From: Bradyrhizobium sp. CCGE-LA001
Lineage (GTDB): Bacteria; Pseudomonadota; Alphaproteobacteria; Rhizobiales; Xanthobacteraceae
Direction of reading: 5' to 3'
Length of the DNA stretch: 64,000 bases
Assembly (NCBI RefSeq): GCF_000296215.2
Contig: NZ_CP013949.1
Location: 4,643,501 to 4,707,500 of the forward strand
Shown here piece by piece: positions 42,045 to 51,358 of this stretch (positions within the stretch are counted from its first letter, which is position 1; every line of letters begins with the position of its first letter). A program made the position numbers and the translations under genes. Under the pieces are notes generated by a model. It saw only the letters and a list, made by a program, of their open reading frames with translations. It was not told the DNA's origin and made no database searches.

Positions 42045-42320
42045 TCATGACAGCTTGCGCTTGGTCCGCAGCCGCAGATGCTCGTCGGCCTCGAGCTGGG
42101 TCATGCCCAATAAATAATGCAACACGGACAGCTTGTGGCGCTCGGCGAGCTGACGCAGGGCGGCCGACTGCTCGGCGATGAAGGCCACCGCCTCATCTGC
42201 CCCGCCTTCTCCCGGTTCCTCGTTGCGCGAGCGCCCTGACGCGCTTGCCGCGGCGCGCGCTCGCTTTTTTGCTGGCTTCGTCACCAGACCCCACCCCGAA
42301 TCCATGCCCCGGGGAGACAT
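42045..42320 (-). CDS. Small hypothetical protein
   Basis: 91 residues at most; the start may be MDSGWGLVTKPAKKR (5 codons later). It has a basic N-terminal half (KPAKKRARAAASASGR) and a helical C-terminal half (AFIAEQSAALRQLAERHKLSVLHYLLGMTQLEADEHLRLR). The pattern resembles short Bradyrhizobium proteins of unknown function placed before topA. Divergent from topA. I see no known domain. Confidence 0.65.
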   Translation of the reverse strand: MSPRGMDSGWGLVTKPAKKRARAAASASGRSRNEEPGEGGADEAVAFIAEQSAALRQLAERHKLSVLHYLLGMTQLEADEHLRLRTKRKLS

Positions 42321-42512
42321 TACGCCGACATCGGCCGCAACTCCAAGGTGGTGTTATGCAACTTTTTCGATATGAAACTTTTCCCATTGCGGCGGCTTTC
42401 AACACCCCTCGATTTGACAGGAACGGCCTCACCACCCATGTTCGGGTCGAAACGGCCGTCCCGAGTCCTTTCGATTTCGGCCCAAGATTTTCCCGTAAGT
42501 TACTGGAACTAC

Positions 42513-45251
42513 ATGAATATCGTCATTGTGGAGTCGCCGGCGAAAGCCAAGACGATCAACAAATATCTGGGCTCGTCCTACGAGGTCCTGGCGTCGTTCG
42601 GCCATGTCCGCGACCTCCCCGCCAAGAACGGCTCCGTCGATCCCGACGCCAATTTCAAGATGATCTGGGAGGTCGATCCCAAAGCCGCCGGCCGGCTGAA
42701 CGATATCGCGAAGTCGCTGAAAGGTGCCGACCGCCTGATTCTCGCCACCGACCCCGATCGCGAGGGCGAGGCGATCTCCTGGCACGTGCTGGAGGTGATG
42801 AAGGAGAAGCGCGCGCTCAAGGATCAGAAGATCGAGCGCGTGGTGTTTAACGCCATCACCAAGCAAGCGGTCACGGACGCGATGAAGCATCCGCGCCAGA
42901 TCGACGGCGCGCTGGTCGACGCCTACATGGCGCGACGGGCGCTGGACTATCTGGTCGGCTTCACCCTCTCTCCCGTGCTGTGGCGCAAGCTGCCCGGCGC
43001 CCGTTCGGCCGGCCGCGTGCAGTCGGTCGCGCTGCGCCTCGTCTGCGACCGCGAGCTGGAGATCGAGAAGTTCGTGCCGCGCGAATATTGGTCGCTGGTC
43101 GCGACGCTGCTGACGCCGCGAGGCGATGCCTTCGAGGCCCGCCTCGTCGGCGCCGACGGCAAGAAGATCCAGCGCCTCGACATCGGCACCGGCGCGGAAG
43201 CCGAGGACTTCAAGAAGGCGCTGGAAGCCGCCGCCTATGCCGTGACCGCGGTCGATGCCAAGCCGGCGCGGCGCAATCCGCAGGCGCCGTTCACCACCTC
43301 GACCCTCCAGCAGGAGGCCAGCCGCAAATACGGCTTTGCGCCCGCGCACACGATGCGCATCGCCCAGCGCCTCTATGAAGGCATCGACATCGGCGGCGAG
43401 ACCACCGGACTCATTACTTATATGCGTACCGACGGCGTGCAGATCGCCCCTGAGGCCATCACCCAGGCGCGCAAGGTGATCGGCGAGGACTACGGCAACG
43501 CCTATGTGCCGGATGCGCCGCGCCAGTACCAGGCCAAGGCCAAGAACGCCCAGGAAGCGCACGAAGCGATCCGACCGACCGACATGTCGCGCCGTCCCGA
43601 CAGCATAAGCCGCAAGCTCGATGCCGATCAGGCGAAACTGTACGAGCTGATCTGGAAGCGCACCATCGCGAGCCAGATGGAAGCGGCCGAGCTCGAGCGC
43701 ACCACGGTCGACATCACCGCCAAAGCCGGCGGCCGTACGCTGGAGCTGCGCGCCACCGGCCAGGTCATCAAGTTCGACGGCTTCCTCGCGCTGTATCAGG
43801 AAGGCCGCGACGACGAGGAGGACGAGGATTCCCGCCGCCTGCCCGGCATGAGCGCCGGCGAAGCCTTGAAGCGGCAGTCGCTCGCCGTCACCCAGCATTT
43901 CACCGAGCCGCCGCCGCGCTTCTCCGAGGCTTCCCTCGTCAAGCGGATGGAAGAGCTCGGCATCGGCCGGCCCTCGACCTATGCCTCGATCCTGCAGGTG
44001 CTGAAGGACCGCGGCTACGTCAAGCTGGAGAAGAAGCGCCTGCATGGCGAGGACAAGGGCCGCGTCGTGGTCGCTTTCCTCGAAAGCTTCTTCAGCCGCT
44101 ACGTCGAATACGACTTCACCGCGGGCCTGGAGGAGCAGCTCGACCGCATCTCCAACAACGAGATTTCCTGGCAGCAGGTGCTGAAGGATTTCTGGCGCGA
44201 CTTCATCGGCGCCGTCGACGACATCAAGGATCTGCGCGTCGCGCAGGTGCTGGACGTGCTCGATGAGATGCTGGGGCCGCACATCTATCCGCCCCGCGCC
44301 GATGGCGGCGACGTCAGGCAATGCCCGAACTGCGGCACTGGTCGGCTGAACCTGAAGGCCGGCAAGTTCGGCGCCTTCGTCGGCTGCTCGAACTACCCGG
44401 AGTGCCGCTACACCCGCCAGCTCGCGGCCGACGGCGAGACGACCGCGGACCGTTCGCTCGGCCAGGACCCTGAGACGGGTCGCGATGTCTGGGTCAAGGC
44501 CGGCCGCTTCGGTCCCTATATCCAGCTCGGCGAGCAGAAGGATTACGAGGAAGGCGAGAAGCCCAAGCGCGCCGGCATTCCGAAGGGCACCTCGCCCAGC
44601 GATGTCGATCTCGAACTCGCGCTGAAGCTCTTGTCGCTGCCGCGTGAGATCGGCAAGCATCCGGAAACCGGTCAGCCGATCACCGCAGGTCTCGGCCGCT
44701 TCGGACCGTTCGTGAAGCACGAGAAGACCTATGCCAGCCTGGAGGCTGGCGACGAAGTCTTCGACATCGGCCTCAACCGTGCCGTGACGCTGATCGCAGA
44801 GAAGGTTGCGAAGGGCCCGAGCCGCCGCTTCGGCGCCGATCCCGGCAAGGCGATCGGCGATCACCCGAGCCTCGGCACGGTCACCGTGAAGAGCGGTCGT
44901 TATGGCGCCTATGTCACGGCGGGCGGCGTCAATGCGACGATCCCGGCCGAGTTCGAGAAGGACGCCATCACGCTGCCGCAGGCGATTGCGCTGATCGACG
45001 AGCGCGCGGCGAAAGGCGGCGGCAAGACCAAGGCGAAGAAGGCGGCCAAGCCCGCCAAGGCCAAGAAGGCTGCGGACGGCGAGGACGCCGCTCCGAAGGC
45101 GAAGAAGCCGGCCGCGAAGAAAGCCGCGGCCAAATCCAAAACCGAATCCACCAGTAAGGCGCGCGCCGCCGTGCCGTCGACTGCAAAGACGTCGCCGACC
45201 AAGAGCGCCGCCACCAAGGCTCCGGCCAAGAAGAGTGCCGGCAAGACTTGA
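42513..45251 (+). CDS. topA: DNA topoisomerase I
   Basis: Type IA topoisomerase that relaxes negative supercoils. 912 residues from ATG 42513 (MNIVIVESPAKAKTINKYLG); earlier frame is not coding-like. Toprim segment with ATDPDREGEAISWH, catalytic Tyr303 in LITYMRTDG, C-terminal zinc finger CPNCGTG...CSNYPECRY and further TopA C-terminal repeats. The last 75 residues are a Lys/Ala-rich tail (AKKAAKPAKAKK and related). It sits 33 bases before rnr, with which it may be co-transcribed. Confidence 0.97.
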   Translation: MNIVIVESPAKAKTINKYLGSSYEVLASFGHVRDLPAKNGSVDPDANFKMIWEVDPKAAGRLNDIAKSLKGADRLILATDPDREGEAISWHVLEVMKEKRALKDQKIERVVFNAITKQAVTDAMKHPRQIDGALVDAYMARRALDYLVGFTLSPVLWRKLPGARSAGRVQSVALRLVCDRELEIEKFVPREYWSLVATLLTPRGDAFEARLVGADGKKIQRLDIGTGAEAEDFKKALEAAAYAVTAVDAKPARRNPQAPFTTSTLQQEASRKYGFAPAHTMRIAQRLYEGIDIGGETTGLITYMRTDGVQIAPEAITQARKVIGEDYGNAYVPDAPRQYQAKAKNAQEAHEAIRPTDMSRRPDSISRKLDADQAKLYELIWKRTIASQMEAAELERTTVDITAKAGGRTLELRATGQVIKFDGFLALYQEGRDDEEDEDSRRLPGMSAGEALKRQSLAVTQHFTEPPPRFSEASLVKRMEELGIGRPSTYASILQVLKDRGYVKLEKKRLHGEDKGRVVVAFLESFFSRYVEYDFTAGLEEQLDRISNNEISWQQVLKDFWRDFIGAVDDIKDLRVAQVLDVLDEMLGPHIYPPRADGGDVRQCPNCGTGRLNLKAGKFGAFVGCSNYPECRYTRQLAADGETTADRSLGQDPETGRDVWVKAGRFGPYIQLGEQKDYEEGEKPKRAGIPKGTSPSDVDLELALKLLSLPREIGKHPETGQPITAGLGRFGPFVKHEKTYASLEAGDEVFDIGLNRAVTLIAEKVAKGPSRRFGADPGKAIGDHPSLGTVTVKSGRYGAYVTAGGVNATIPAEFEKDAITLPQAIALIDERAAKGGGKTKAKKAAKPAKAKKAADGEDAAPKAKKPAAKKAAAKSKTESTSKARAAVPSTAKTSPTKSAATKAPAKKSAGKT

Positions 45252-45284
45252 AGAACAAGACTTGAGTTAAGAATTAGAGGTTAA

Positions 45285-47645
45285 GTGAAACCAAAGAAAG
45301 ACCGTGGCTTTCCCGACAGGCAAGCCATCGTCGCCTTCATCAAGGCAAATCATGGAAAGGCGGGAACGCGCGAAATCGCACGCGAGTTCGGCCTGAAGAA
45401 CGCCGATCGCGCCGAGCTCAGGCGCATGCTGCGCGAGCTCGCCGACGACGGCATCATCAAGAAAAAGCGCCACAAGGTCTCGGAGCCGGACACGCTCCCG
45501 CCGACGCTGCTCGCCGACATCACCGGGCGCGACAGCGACGGCGAATTGATCGCGTCCCCCGCCGAATGGGACGAAGTCGAGAGCGGCGAGCCGCCGAAGA
45601 TCCTGATCGAGATGCCGCGCCGGCCGAAGCCCGGCACCGCCGCCGGTGTCGGCGACCGCGCGCTGCTGCGCGTCGAGCGTTCGGACGAGGACGAAGGTCC
45701 GGCCTGGCGCGGTCGCATCATCAAGGTCATCGACAAGGCCAAGAGCCGCATCCTCGGCGTCTTCCGCAGCCTTCCCGAAGGCGGCGGGCGGCTCGTCCCC
45801 GTCGACAAGAAGTTCGCCGACCGCGAACTGAACATCGCCAAGACCGACACGGGCGGCGCGCAGGACGGCGATCTCGTCAGCATCGACATCGTCCGCTCGC
45901 GCGGCTTCGGCCTCGCCTCCGGCCGCGTCAAGGAGAAGCTCGGCTCGGTGAAGTCCGAGAAAGCGATCAGCCTGATCGCGATCTACGCGCACGAGATCCC
46001 CTTGCAATTCTCCTCCGCCGCCGAGCGCGAGGCGGAGGCGGCAGAGCCAGCGAACCTGAAAGGCCGCGAGGACTGGCGCGACGTGCCGCTCGTCACCATC
46101 GATCCGCCGGATGCAAAGGATCACGACGATGCGGTCCATGCCGAGCCCGACCCTGATCCCAACAACAAGGGCGGCTTCATCGTCAACGTCGCCATTGCCG
46201 ATGTCAGCTTCTACGTCCGGCCGGGCAGCGCGCTCGACCGCGATGCGCTCGATCGCGGCAACTCGGTCTATTTCCCCGACCGTGTCGTGCCGATGCTGCC
46301 CGAGCGCATCTCGAACAATCTCTGCTCGCTGGTGCCTGGCGAGCCGCGCGGCGCGCTCGCGGTGCGCATGGTGCTCGGCTCCGACGGCTGCAAGCGCTCG
46401 CATACGTTCCACCGCATCCTGATGCGTTCGGCGGCGAAGCTCGCTTACGCGCAGGCCCAGGCCGCGATCGATGGACGACCGGATGACACCACCGGCCCCC
46501 TGCTCGATCCGATCCTGAAACCGCTTTATGCCGCCTATGCCTGCGCCAAGCGCGCCCGCGACGAGCGCGACCCGCTGAATCTCGATCTGCCCGAGCGCAA
46601 GATCCTGCTCAAAAGCGACGGCACGGTCGACCGCGTCGTGGTGCCTGAAAGGCTCGACGCGCACAAGCTGATCGAAGAATTCATGATCCTCGCCAACGTC
46701 GCGGCTGCCGAGACGCTGGAGAAGAAATCGCTGCCGCTGATCTATCGCGTACATGACGAGCCGACGCTGGAGAAGGTCCACGCGCTCTCCGAGTTCCTGG
46801 AGACGCTCGACATTCCCTTCACCAAATCGGGCGCGCTACGCCCGACGCTGTTCAACCGCGTGCTGGCCCAGCTCGAAGGCCACGACTATTTTCCGCTGGT
46901 GAGCGAAGTCGTGCTGCGCGCCCAGGCGCAGGCGGAGTATTCGTCCGAGAATTACGGGCACTTCGGCCTGAATTTGCGCCGCTACGCGCATTTCACCTCG
47001 CCGATCCGTCGCTATGCCGACCTCGTCGTGCACCGCGCGCTGGTCCGTGCGCTCGGGCTCGGCGAAGGTGCCCTGCCCGACAGCGAGACGCCGGAATCGC
47101 TCGGCGAAGTCGCGGCGCATATCTCCCTGACCGAGCGGCGCGCCATGAAGGCCGAGCGCGAGACCGTCGACCGCCTGATCGCGCATCATCTTGCCGATCG
47201 CATCGGCGCCAGCTTCCAGGGCCGCGTCTCCGGCGTCACCCGCGCCGGCCTGTTCGTCAAGCTGAGTGAGACCGGCGCCGACGGATTGATCCCGATCCGA
47301 TCCCTCGGCACGGAATATTTCAACTATGACGAGGGCCGACATGCCCTGGTCGGCACACGCAGCGGCACGATGTATCAGCTCGGTGACGTCGTGGACGTCC
47401 GTCTGATCGAAGCAGCTCCCATCGCAGGCGCGCTGCGCTTCGAGCTGCTGTCGTCCGAGAGCGACAGCTCACCGCGCGAACGCCGGCAGTTCCGCCCGCA
47501 GCGCAAATCGTCCAAGCCGCATCCCGGTCGCAGCCCAGAGAGAAAACGCAAGCCGGAGAAGCCGAAATCCGGCAAGGCAAAGAAGGGCCGAGACAAGGGC
47601 AAAGGGAAAAACAAGGGAAAAAGCAAGAAGGGCAAGGCGTGGTGA
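45285..47645 (+). CDS. rnr: Ribonuclease R
   Basis: Processive 3'-5' exoribonuclease that degrades structured RNA and takes part in ribosome and tmRNA-linked quality control. 786 residues. Start GTG 45285 with AGAGG upstream. N-terminal winged helix (RQAIVAFIKANHGKAGTREIA), cold-shock domains, RNB catalytic domain with DPPDAKDHDDAVHAE (Asp cluster) and RRYADLVVHRAL, S1 domain (GRVSGVTRAGLFVKLSETG) and a Lys-rich tail ending KKGKAW. The stop is 2 bases before the DUF983 gene, so the two are coupled. Confidence 0.97.
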   Translation: MKPKKDRGFPDRQAIVAFIKANHGKAGTREIAREFGLKNADRAELRRMLRELADDGIIKKKRHKVSEPDTLPPTLLADITGRDSDGELIASPAEWDEVESGEPPKILIEMPRRPKPGTAAGVGDRALLRVERSDEDEGPAWRGRIIKVIDKAKSRILGVFRSLPEGGGRLVPVDKKFADRELNIAKTDTGGAQDGDLVSIDIVRSRGFGLASGRVKEKLGSVKSEKAISLIAIYAHEIPLQFSSAAEREAEAAEPANLKGREDWRDVPLVTIDPPDAKDHDDAVHAEPDPDPNNKGGFIVNVAIADVSFYVRPGSALDRDALDRGNSVYFPDRVVPMLPERISNNLCSLVPGEPRGALAVRMVLGSDGCKRSHTFHRILMRSAAKLAYAQAQAAIDGRPDDTTGPLLDPILKPLYAAYACAKRARDERDPLNLDLPERKILLKSDGTVDRVVVPERLDAHKLIEEFMILANVAAAETLEKKSLPLIYRVHDEPTLEKVHALSEFLETLDIPFTKSGALRPTLFNRVLAQLEGHDYFPLVSEVVLRAQAQAEYSSENYGHFGLNLRRYAHFTSPIRRYADLVVHRALVRALGLGEGALPDSETPESLGEVAAHISLTERRAMKAERETVDRLIAHHLADRIGASFQGRVSGVTRAGLFVKLSETGADGLIPIRSLGTEYFNYDEGRHALVGTRSGTMYQLGDVVDVRLIEAAPIAGALRFELLSSESDSSPRERRQFRPQRKSSKPHPGRSPERKRKPEKPKSGKAKKGRDKGKGKNKGKSKKGKAW

Positions 47646-47647
47646 CG

Positions 47648-48079
47648 ATGAGCACGGCCCCGAAGATCTGGACGCGCGAGACCGGCCTCGTCGAGAAGCG
47701 CGACGTCTGGACCGCAATGATACGCGGCTTCCGCGGCCGCTGCCCGCGCTGCGGCGAGGGCAAGCTGTTTCGCGCCTTCCTGAAGACGGCGGACAATTGT
47801 GCCGAATGCGGCCTCGATTTCACGCCGCATCGCGCCGACGATCTGCCCGCCTATCTCGTCATTGTCATCGTCGGCCATGTCGTGGTGCCGGCCATTCTCT
47901 GGATCGAGACCAACTACACCACGCCTGTCTGGCTCAGCTTCGTGGCCTATCTGCCCTTCACCTTCGTCGCCTCGCTCGCGTTGTTGCAGCCGGTGAAGGG
48001 AGCTGTGGTCGGCTTGCAATGGGCTCTGCGCATGCATGGGTTTGACGAGAACCCTCCCGATGGTATTCCGCCGGTGTAG
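47648..48079 (+). CDS. DUF983 membrane protein
   Basis: 143 residues. N-terminal zinc ribbon GRCPRCGEGKLFRAFLKTADNCAECGLDF (two C-x2-C pairs), followed by two membrane helices (YLVIVIVGHVVVPAILWI and SFVAYLPFTFVASLALLQ). The DUF983 family is common in alphaproteobacteria; function unknown. ATG 47648 begins 2 bases after rnr stops. A GTG at 47639 would overlap rnr. Confidence 0.9.
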   Translation: MSTAPKIWTRETGLVEKRDVWTAMIRGFRGRCPRCGEGKLFRAFLKTADNCAECGLDFTPHRADDLPAYLVIVIVGHVVVPAILWIETNYTTPVWLSFVAYLPFTFVASLALLQPVKGAVVGLQWALRMHGFDENPPDGIPPV

Positions 48080-48111
48080 GCAAAATAAGCAAGAACAGTT
48101 CGGGTGAGGAC

Positions 48112-48861
48112 ATGACGGATATTTCGCAGGCCGAGAAGACAAAAGTTCACGAGGAGAAGGAAGCCGACCACCATCCCTATTTTCGCCCGAGGGATGCTGC
48201 GACGCTGATCCTTGTCGATCGCAGCGGCTCCGTTCCGAAAGTGCTGGTCGGCAAGCGCCACGACAAGGTGGTGTTCATGCCCGGGAAATTCGTCTTTCCG
48301 GGCGGTCGCGTCGACAAGGCCGATTATCGCGTGCCCTGCGCCGCCCCCATCACCGCGGAGCTGGAAACCAATCTCGCCAAAGGCAGCCCGAAGACGCCGG
48401 CCTCGCGTGCGAAGTCGCTCGCGATTGCCGCGATCCGCGAGGCCTGCGAGGAGACGGGCCTCTGCCTCGGCCGGAGGGCGGAAGGCAAGGTGCCGAAGCT
48501 CGACGGTCCGTGGAAGCCGTTCGCCGATGCCGGCCTCTTGCCCGATCCCTCCGGCCTGTTCCTGATCGCCCGCGCCATCACCCCGCCCGGCCGCGTCAAG
48601 CGCTTCGACACGCGCTTTTTCACCGCGGATGCCTCCGCGATCACCCACCGTGTCGAAGGCGTGATCCACGCCGATGCCGAGCTGGTCGAGCTGGTCTGGG
48701 TCGAGCTCGGCTCGAAGCCGCTCGCCGATCTGCATCCGATGACGCGCAACGTGCTCAACGAACTCGACAGCCGCCTTGCCACGGGCCCGCTTCGTCACGA
48801 TGCGCCGGTGCCGTTCTTCCATTTCTATGGCGGTAAGATGCAGAAGGATATTTTGGGCTGA
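48112..48861 (+). CDS. NUDIX hydrolase
   Basis: 249 residues. NUDIX fold with VFPGGRVDKADYRVP leading into an expanded loop, and the box residues REACEETGLCLG. The box is separated from the Gly-Gly by an insertion of about 45 residues, as in NUDT7/NUDT19-like CoA or acyl-CoA pyrophosphatases rather than MutT. It may hydrolyse a nucleoside diphosphate derivative; substrate unknown. Starts 32 bases after the DUF983 gene. Confidence 0.88.
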   Translation: MTDISQAEKTKVHEEKEADHHPYFRPRDAATLILVDRSGSVPKVLVGKRHDKVVFMPGKFVFPGGRVDKADYRVPCAAPITAELETNLAKGSPKTPASRAKSLAIAAIREACEETGLCLGRRAEGKVPKLDGPWKPFADAGLLPDPSGLFLIARAITPPGRVKRFDTRFFTADASAITHRVEGVIHADAELVELVWVELGSKPLADLHPMTRNVLNELDSRLATGPLRHDAPVPFFHFYGGKMQKDILG

Positions 48862-48873
48862 TTGGCTCTCCTT

Positions 48874-48999
48874 CGTCATTCCGGGGCGCGCGTAGCGCGA
48901 ACTGTGGTGCGCGGTTGCGCACCTGAGAATCCATCTCTCGGCAGTCGCTGCGGCCCAATGGATTCCGGGCTCGCCGCTCCGCGGCGCCCCGGAATGACG
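48874..48999. repeat. Palindromic repeat, CGTCATTCCGGGGCGC family
   Basis: Starts CGTCATTCCGGGGCGCGCG and ends GGCGCCCCGGAATGACG, with inner AGAATCCATCTC and ATGGATTCCGGG. About 126 bases between the NUDIX and LLM genes. Confidence 0.85.
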
Positions 49000-49107
49000 T
49001 GCTGAGAGATCTGCGAAAAACAAAATAATCTTCCCGCCGCCCCCGATGGCGGAGTTCCCCTTCATGCCTATGTCTTCCCGAGCGTCACCAAAAACGGACA
49101 CCGGGCG

Positions 49108-50433
49108 ATGGCACAACGGCAACTCAAGCTTGGCGCGTTCATGCGCCCGATCAGCATCCACACCGGCGCCTGGCGCTATCCCGGGGCCTGGCCCGACGCC
49201 AATTTCAACTTCTCGCACATCAAGCAGCTGATCCGGAAGCTCGAGGCCGGCAAGTTCGACGCCTTCTTCATGGCCGATCACCTTGCCGTGCTGAACATGC
49301 CGATCAACGCGCTCAAGCGCAGCCACACCGTGACCTCGTTCGAGCCGTTCACGCTGCTGTCGGCGCTCTCGGCCGTCACCGAGCGCATCGGCCTGATCGC
49401 CACGGGATCGACCACGTTCGACGAGCCCTATCACGTCGCGCGGCGCTTCGCCTCGCTCGACCATCTCAGCGGCGGCCGCGCGGGCTGGAACATCGTCACC
49501 ACGTCGAATCCGGACGCCGCACTTAACTTCGGCCTCGACGATCACATGGAGCATGCCGAGCGCTACAAGCGCGCGCGAGAGTTCTACGACGTCGTCACCG
49601 GTCTCTGGGACTCCTTTGCCGACGACGCCTTCGTGCGCGATGTCGAGAGCGGGCTGTTCTTCGATCCCGCCAAGATGCACACGCTCGACCACAACGGCAA
49701 ATATCTGAAGGTGCGCGGCCCTCTCAACATCGCCCGCCCCGTGCAGGGCTGGCCGGTGATCGTGCAGGCCGGCGCGTCGGAGGACGGCAAGCAGCTCGCG
49801 GCGGAGACGGCGGAAGCCGTGTTCACCGGCGGCGGCAGCCTCGCGGACGGACAGAAGCTCTACGCCGACATCAAAGGCCGCATGGAGAAGATCGGCCGCG
49901 ACCCCGAGCATCTGAAGATCCTGCCCGGCGCCTTTGTCGTGGCCGGCGACAGCGTCGACGAAGCCAAGGAAAAGCGCGCGCTGCTCGACAGCCGCGTACA
50001 TTACGACAGCGCCATCGCCTCGCTCTCGGTCATCCTCGGTACCGATGCCTCCGGCTTCGATCCCGACGGGCCCCTGCCCGATATCCCCGAGACCAATGCC
50101 AGCAAGAGCGGCCGCCAGCGCCTGGTCGATCTCGCCGCGCGCGAAAAACTCACCGTGCGCCAGCTCGCCCAGCGCGTCGGCGGCTATGGCGGGCTGTCCT
50201 TCGTCGGCACGCCCAAGACCATCGCCGACCAGATGGAGGAGTGGCTGGTCGGGCGCGGCTCCGACGGCTTCAACATCATGTTCCCGTTCCTGCCCGCCGG
50301 CCTCGACGATTTCGTCGACAAGGTCGTGCCGGAGCTCCAACGCAGGGGAATCTTCCGCAAAGAGTATGAAGGGCCCACTTTGAGGGAGAATCTGGGCCTG
50401 CCGCGGCCGAAAAACCGGTTCTTCGAGGCGTGA
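49108..50433 (+). CDS. LLM-class flavin-dependent monooxygenase (NtaA/SnaA/DszA-like)
   Basis: 441 residues, TIM-barrel luciferase-like. QLKLGAFMRPISIHTGAWRYP, the segment NFSHIKQLIRKLEAGKFDAFFMADH, SGGRAGWNIVTTSNPDAALNFG and FVGTPKTIADQMEEWL are characteristic of the NtaA/SnaA/DszA group. Uses reduced FMN from a separate reductase and oxygen to oxidise a sulfonate, chelator or similar small molecule. No reductase or transporter gene is adjacent, so substrate cannot be assigned. Start ATG 49108. Confidence 0.92.
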   Translation: MAQRQLKLGAFMRPISIHTGAWRYPGAWPDANFNFSHIKQLIRKLEAGKFDAFFMADHLAVLNMPINALKRSHTVTSFEPFTLLSALSAVTERIGLIATGSTTFDEPYHVARRFASLDHLSGGRAGWNIVTTSNPDAALNFGLDDHMEHAERYKRAREFYDVVTGLWDSFADDAFVRDVESGLFFDPAKMHTLDHNGKYLKVRGPLNIARPVQGWPVIVQAGASEDGKQLAAETAEAVFTGGGSLADGQKLYADIKGRMEKIGRDPEHLKILPGAFVVAGDSVDEAKEKRALLDSRVHYDSAIASLSVILGTDASGFDPDGPLPDIPETNASKSGRQRLVDLAAREKLTVRQLAQRVGGYGGLSFVGTPKTIADQMEEWLVGRGSDGFNIMFPFLPAGLDDFVDKVVPELQRRGIFRKEYEGPTLRENLGLPRPKNRFFEA

Positions 50434-50557
50434 TCGGGCCGATTTGAGCGGTTTTTCTGCCCGAATTCCTTGACTTCCAGCCGTTTCTGGCTAGGTTGCC
50501 GGCCAACGCGGGCCGTTTGGCCGGCTCCAGATTCCCTTCATTCCTGAGGTTCAGAAC

Positions 50558-50725
50558 ATGGCCAAAGCGGTCACCATCAAGGTCAAGCTCGTGTCCTCGG
50601 CCGACACCGGCTTCTACTACGTCGCCAAGAAGAATTCCCGCACCATGACCGACAAGCTGGTCAAGAAGAAGTACGATCCCGTCGCGCGCAAGCACGTCGA
50701 ATTCCGCGAAGCCAAGATCAAGTAA
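50558..50725 (+). CDS. rpmG: 50S ribosomal protein L33
   Basis: 55 residues, MAKAVTIKVKLVSSADTG, then FYYVAKKNSRTMTDKLVKKKYDPVARKHVEF. It lacks cysteines, so it is the zinc-free (C-minus) form. A strong hairpin terminator follows 33 bases after the stop. Confidence 0.97.
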   Translation: MAKAVTIKVKLVSSADTGFYYVAKKNSRTMTDKLVKKKYDPVARKHVEFREAKIK

Positions 50726-50758
50726 GAAGATCAAGCAAGATCGGCTGAAGTGTTTTGC

Positions 50759-50783
50759 GGGGCCCGTTCGGGCCCCGTTTTTT
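50759..50783 (+). terminator. Rho-independent terminator of rpmG
   Basis: Stem GGGGCCC/GGGCCCC with a GTTC loop, followed by GTTTTTT on the plus strand. Classic strong terminator directly after rpmG. Confidence 0.92.
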
Positions 50784-50803
50784 ATTTGGCCGCCCTCTGC
50801 TTC

Positions 50804-50942
50804 CGTGTCCCGGACGCGGTGCAGCGCGTAGCGGTGCGCCGCAGAGCCGGGACCCATCAGAAGCAACACAGCGTGATGTGGAGACGTGGGCCCGGCTCAG
50901 CAGCGCACCGCTGAAGAAGCGCTGCGCTGCGTCCGGGGCACG
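50804..50942. repeat. Palindromic repeat, CGTGTCCCGGAC family (copy 1)
   Basis: About 140 bases starting CGTGTCCCGGACGCGGTGCAG and ending CTGCGTCCGGGGCACG. Inner parts pair as CCGGGACCCA and GGGCCCGGCT. A related copy lies at 60781. Confidence 0.8.
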
Positions 50943-51358
50943 GGCACCGTAACGGAGCGGAAGGGCCTCAGCATCCGGGCGGCGGCCGACCAAGTGTGAC
51001 GCACCTCGCAGAGCGTCATGACCGGATTCAATATCCCCCGCGCGAACGTTCCATGAATCTGGTCCATTGCCGTGAAAAGCCATTTGCCCCTGCTGGATCC
51101 GCTCCGCTTTGCCGCCGCGCTCGGCGTCGCCGTTTCCACCATTCACCGCGACCTTCCCAGAACAGAACGACGCATGGGTCGTCGTACGGGCAATCGACAG
51201 CACATTCTACGAGGTAACGTCGTCGGACGAAGCGGTCCTCAACGCCATTCGATCGACCTACAAGGATGTCAGAGTTGCGCCGGGACCGGCGACCTCAATG
51301 CCGATCCCGCGCATCTGAAGAGGAAAGCAAGGACCGAGCGCGAAACGCAATCTCACGC
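50943..51358. other. Spacer with a doubtful ORF fragment
   Basis: About 415 bases between the repeat and the end of the MFS gene. A plus-strand frame at 51109-51318 (69 residues) has a natural-looking core (NDAWVVVRAIDSTFYEVTSS) but a poor N-terminus and no ribosome binding site. It may be the remnant of a broken gene. Nothing else is supported. Confidence 0.35.

Noticed and set aside
42429..44864. 811-residue minus-strand open frame opposite topA
   Set aside because: Shadow of the topoisomerase gene with compositional bias and no domain.
47947..50340. 797-residue minus-strand open frame across DUF983, NUDIX and LLM genes
   Set aside because: It spans three real genes and a palindromic repeat on the other strand, which a genuine gene would not.
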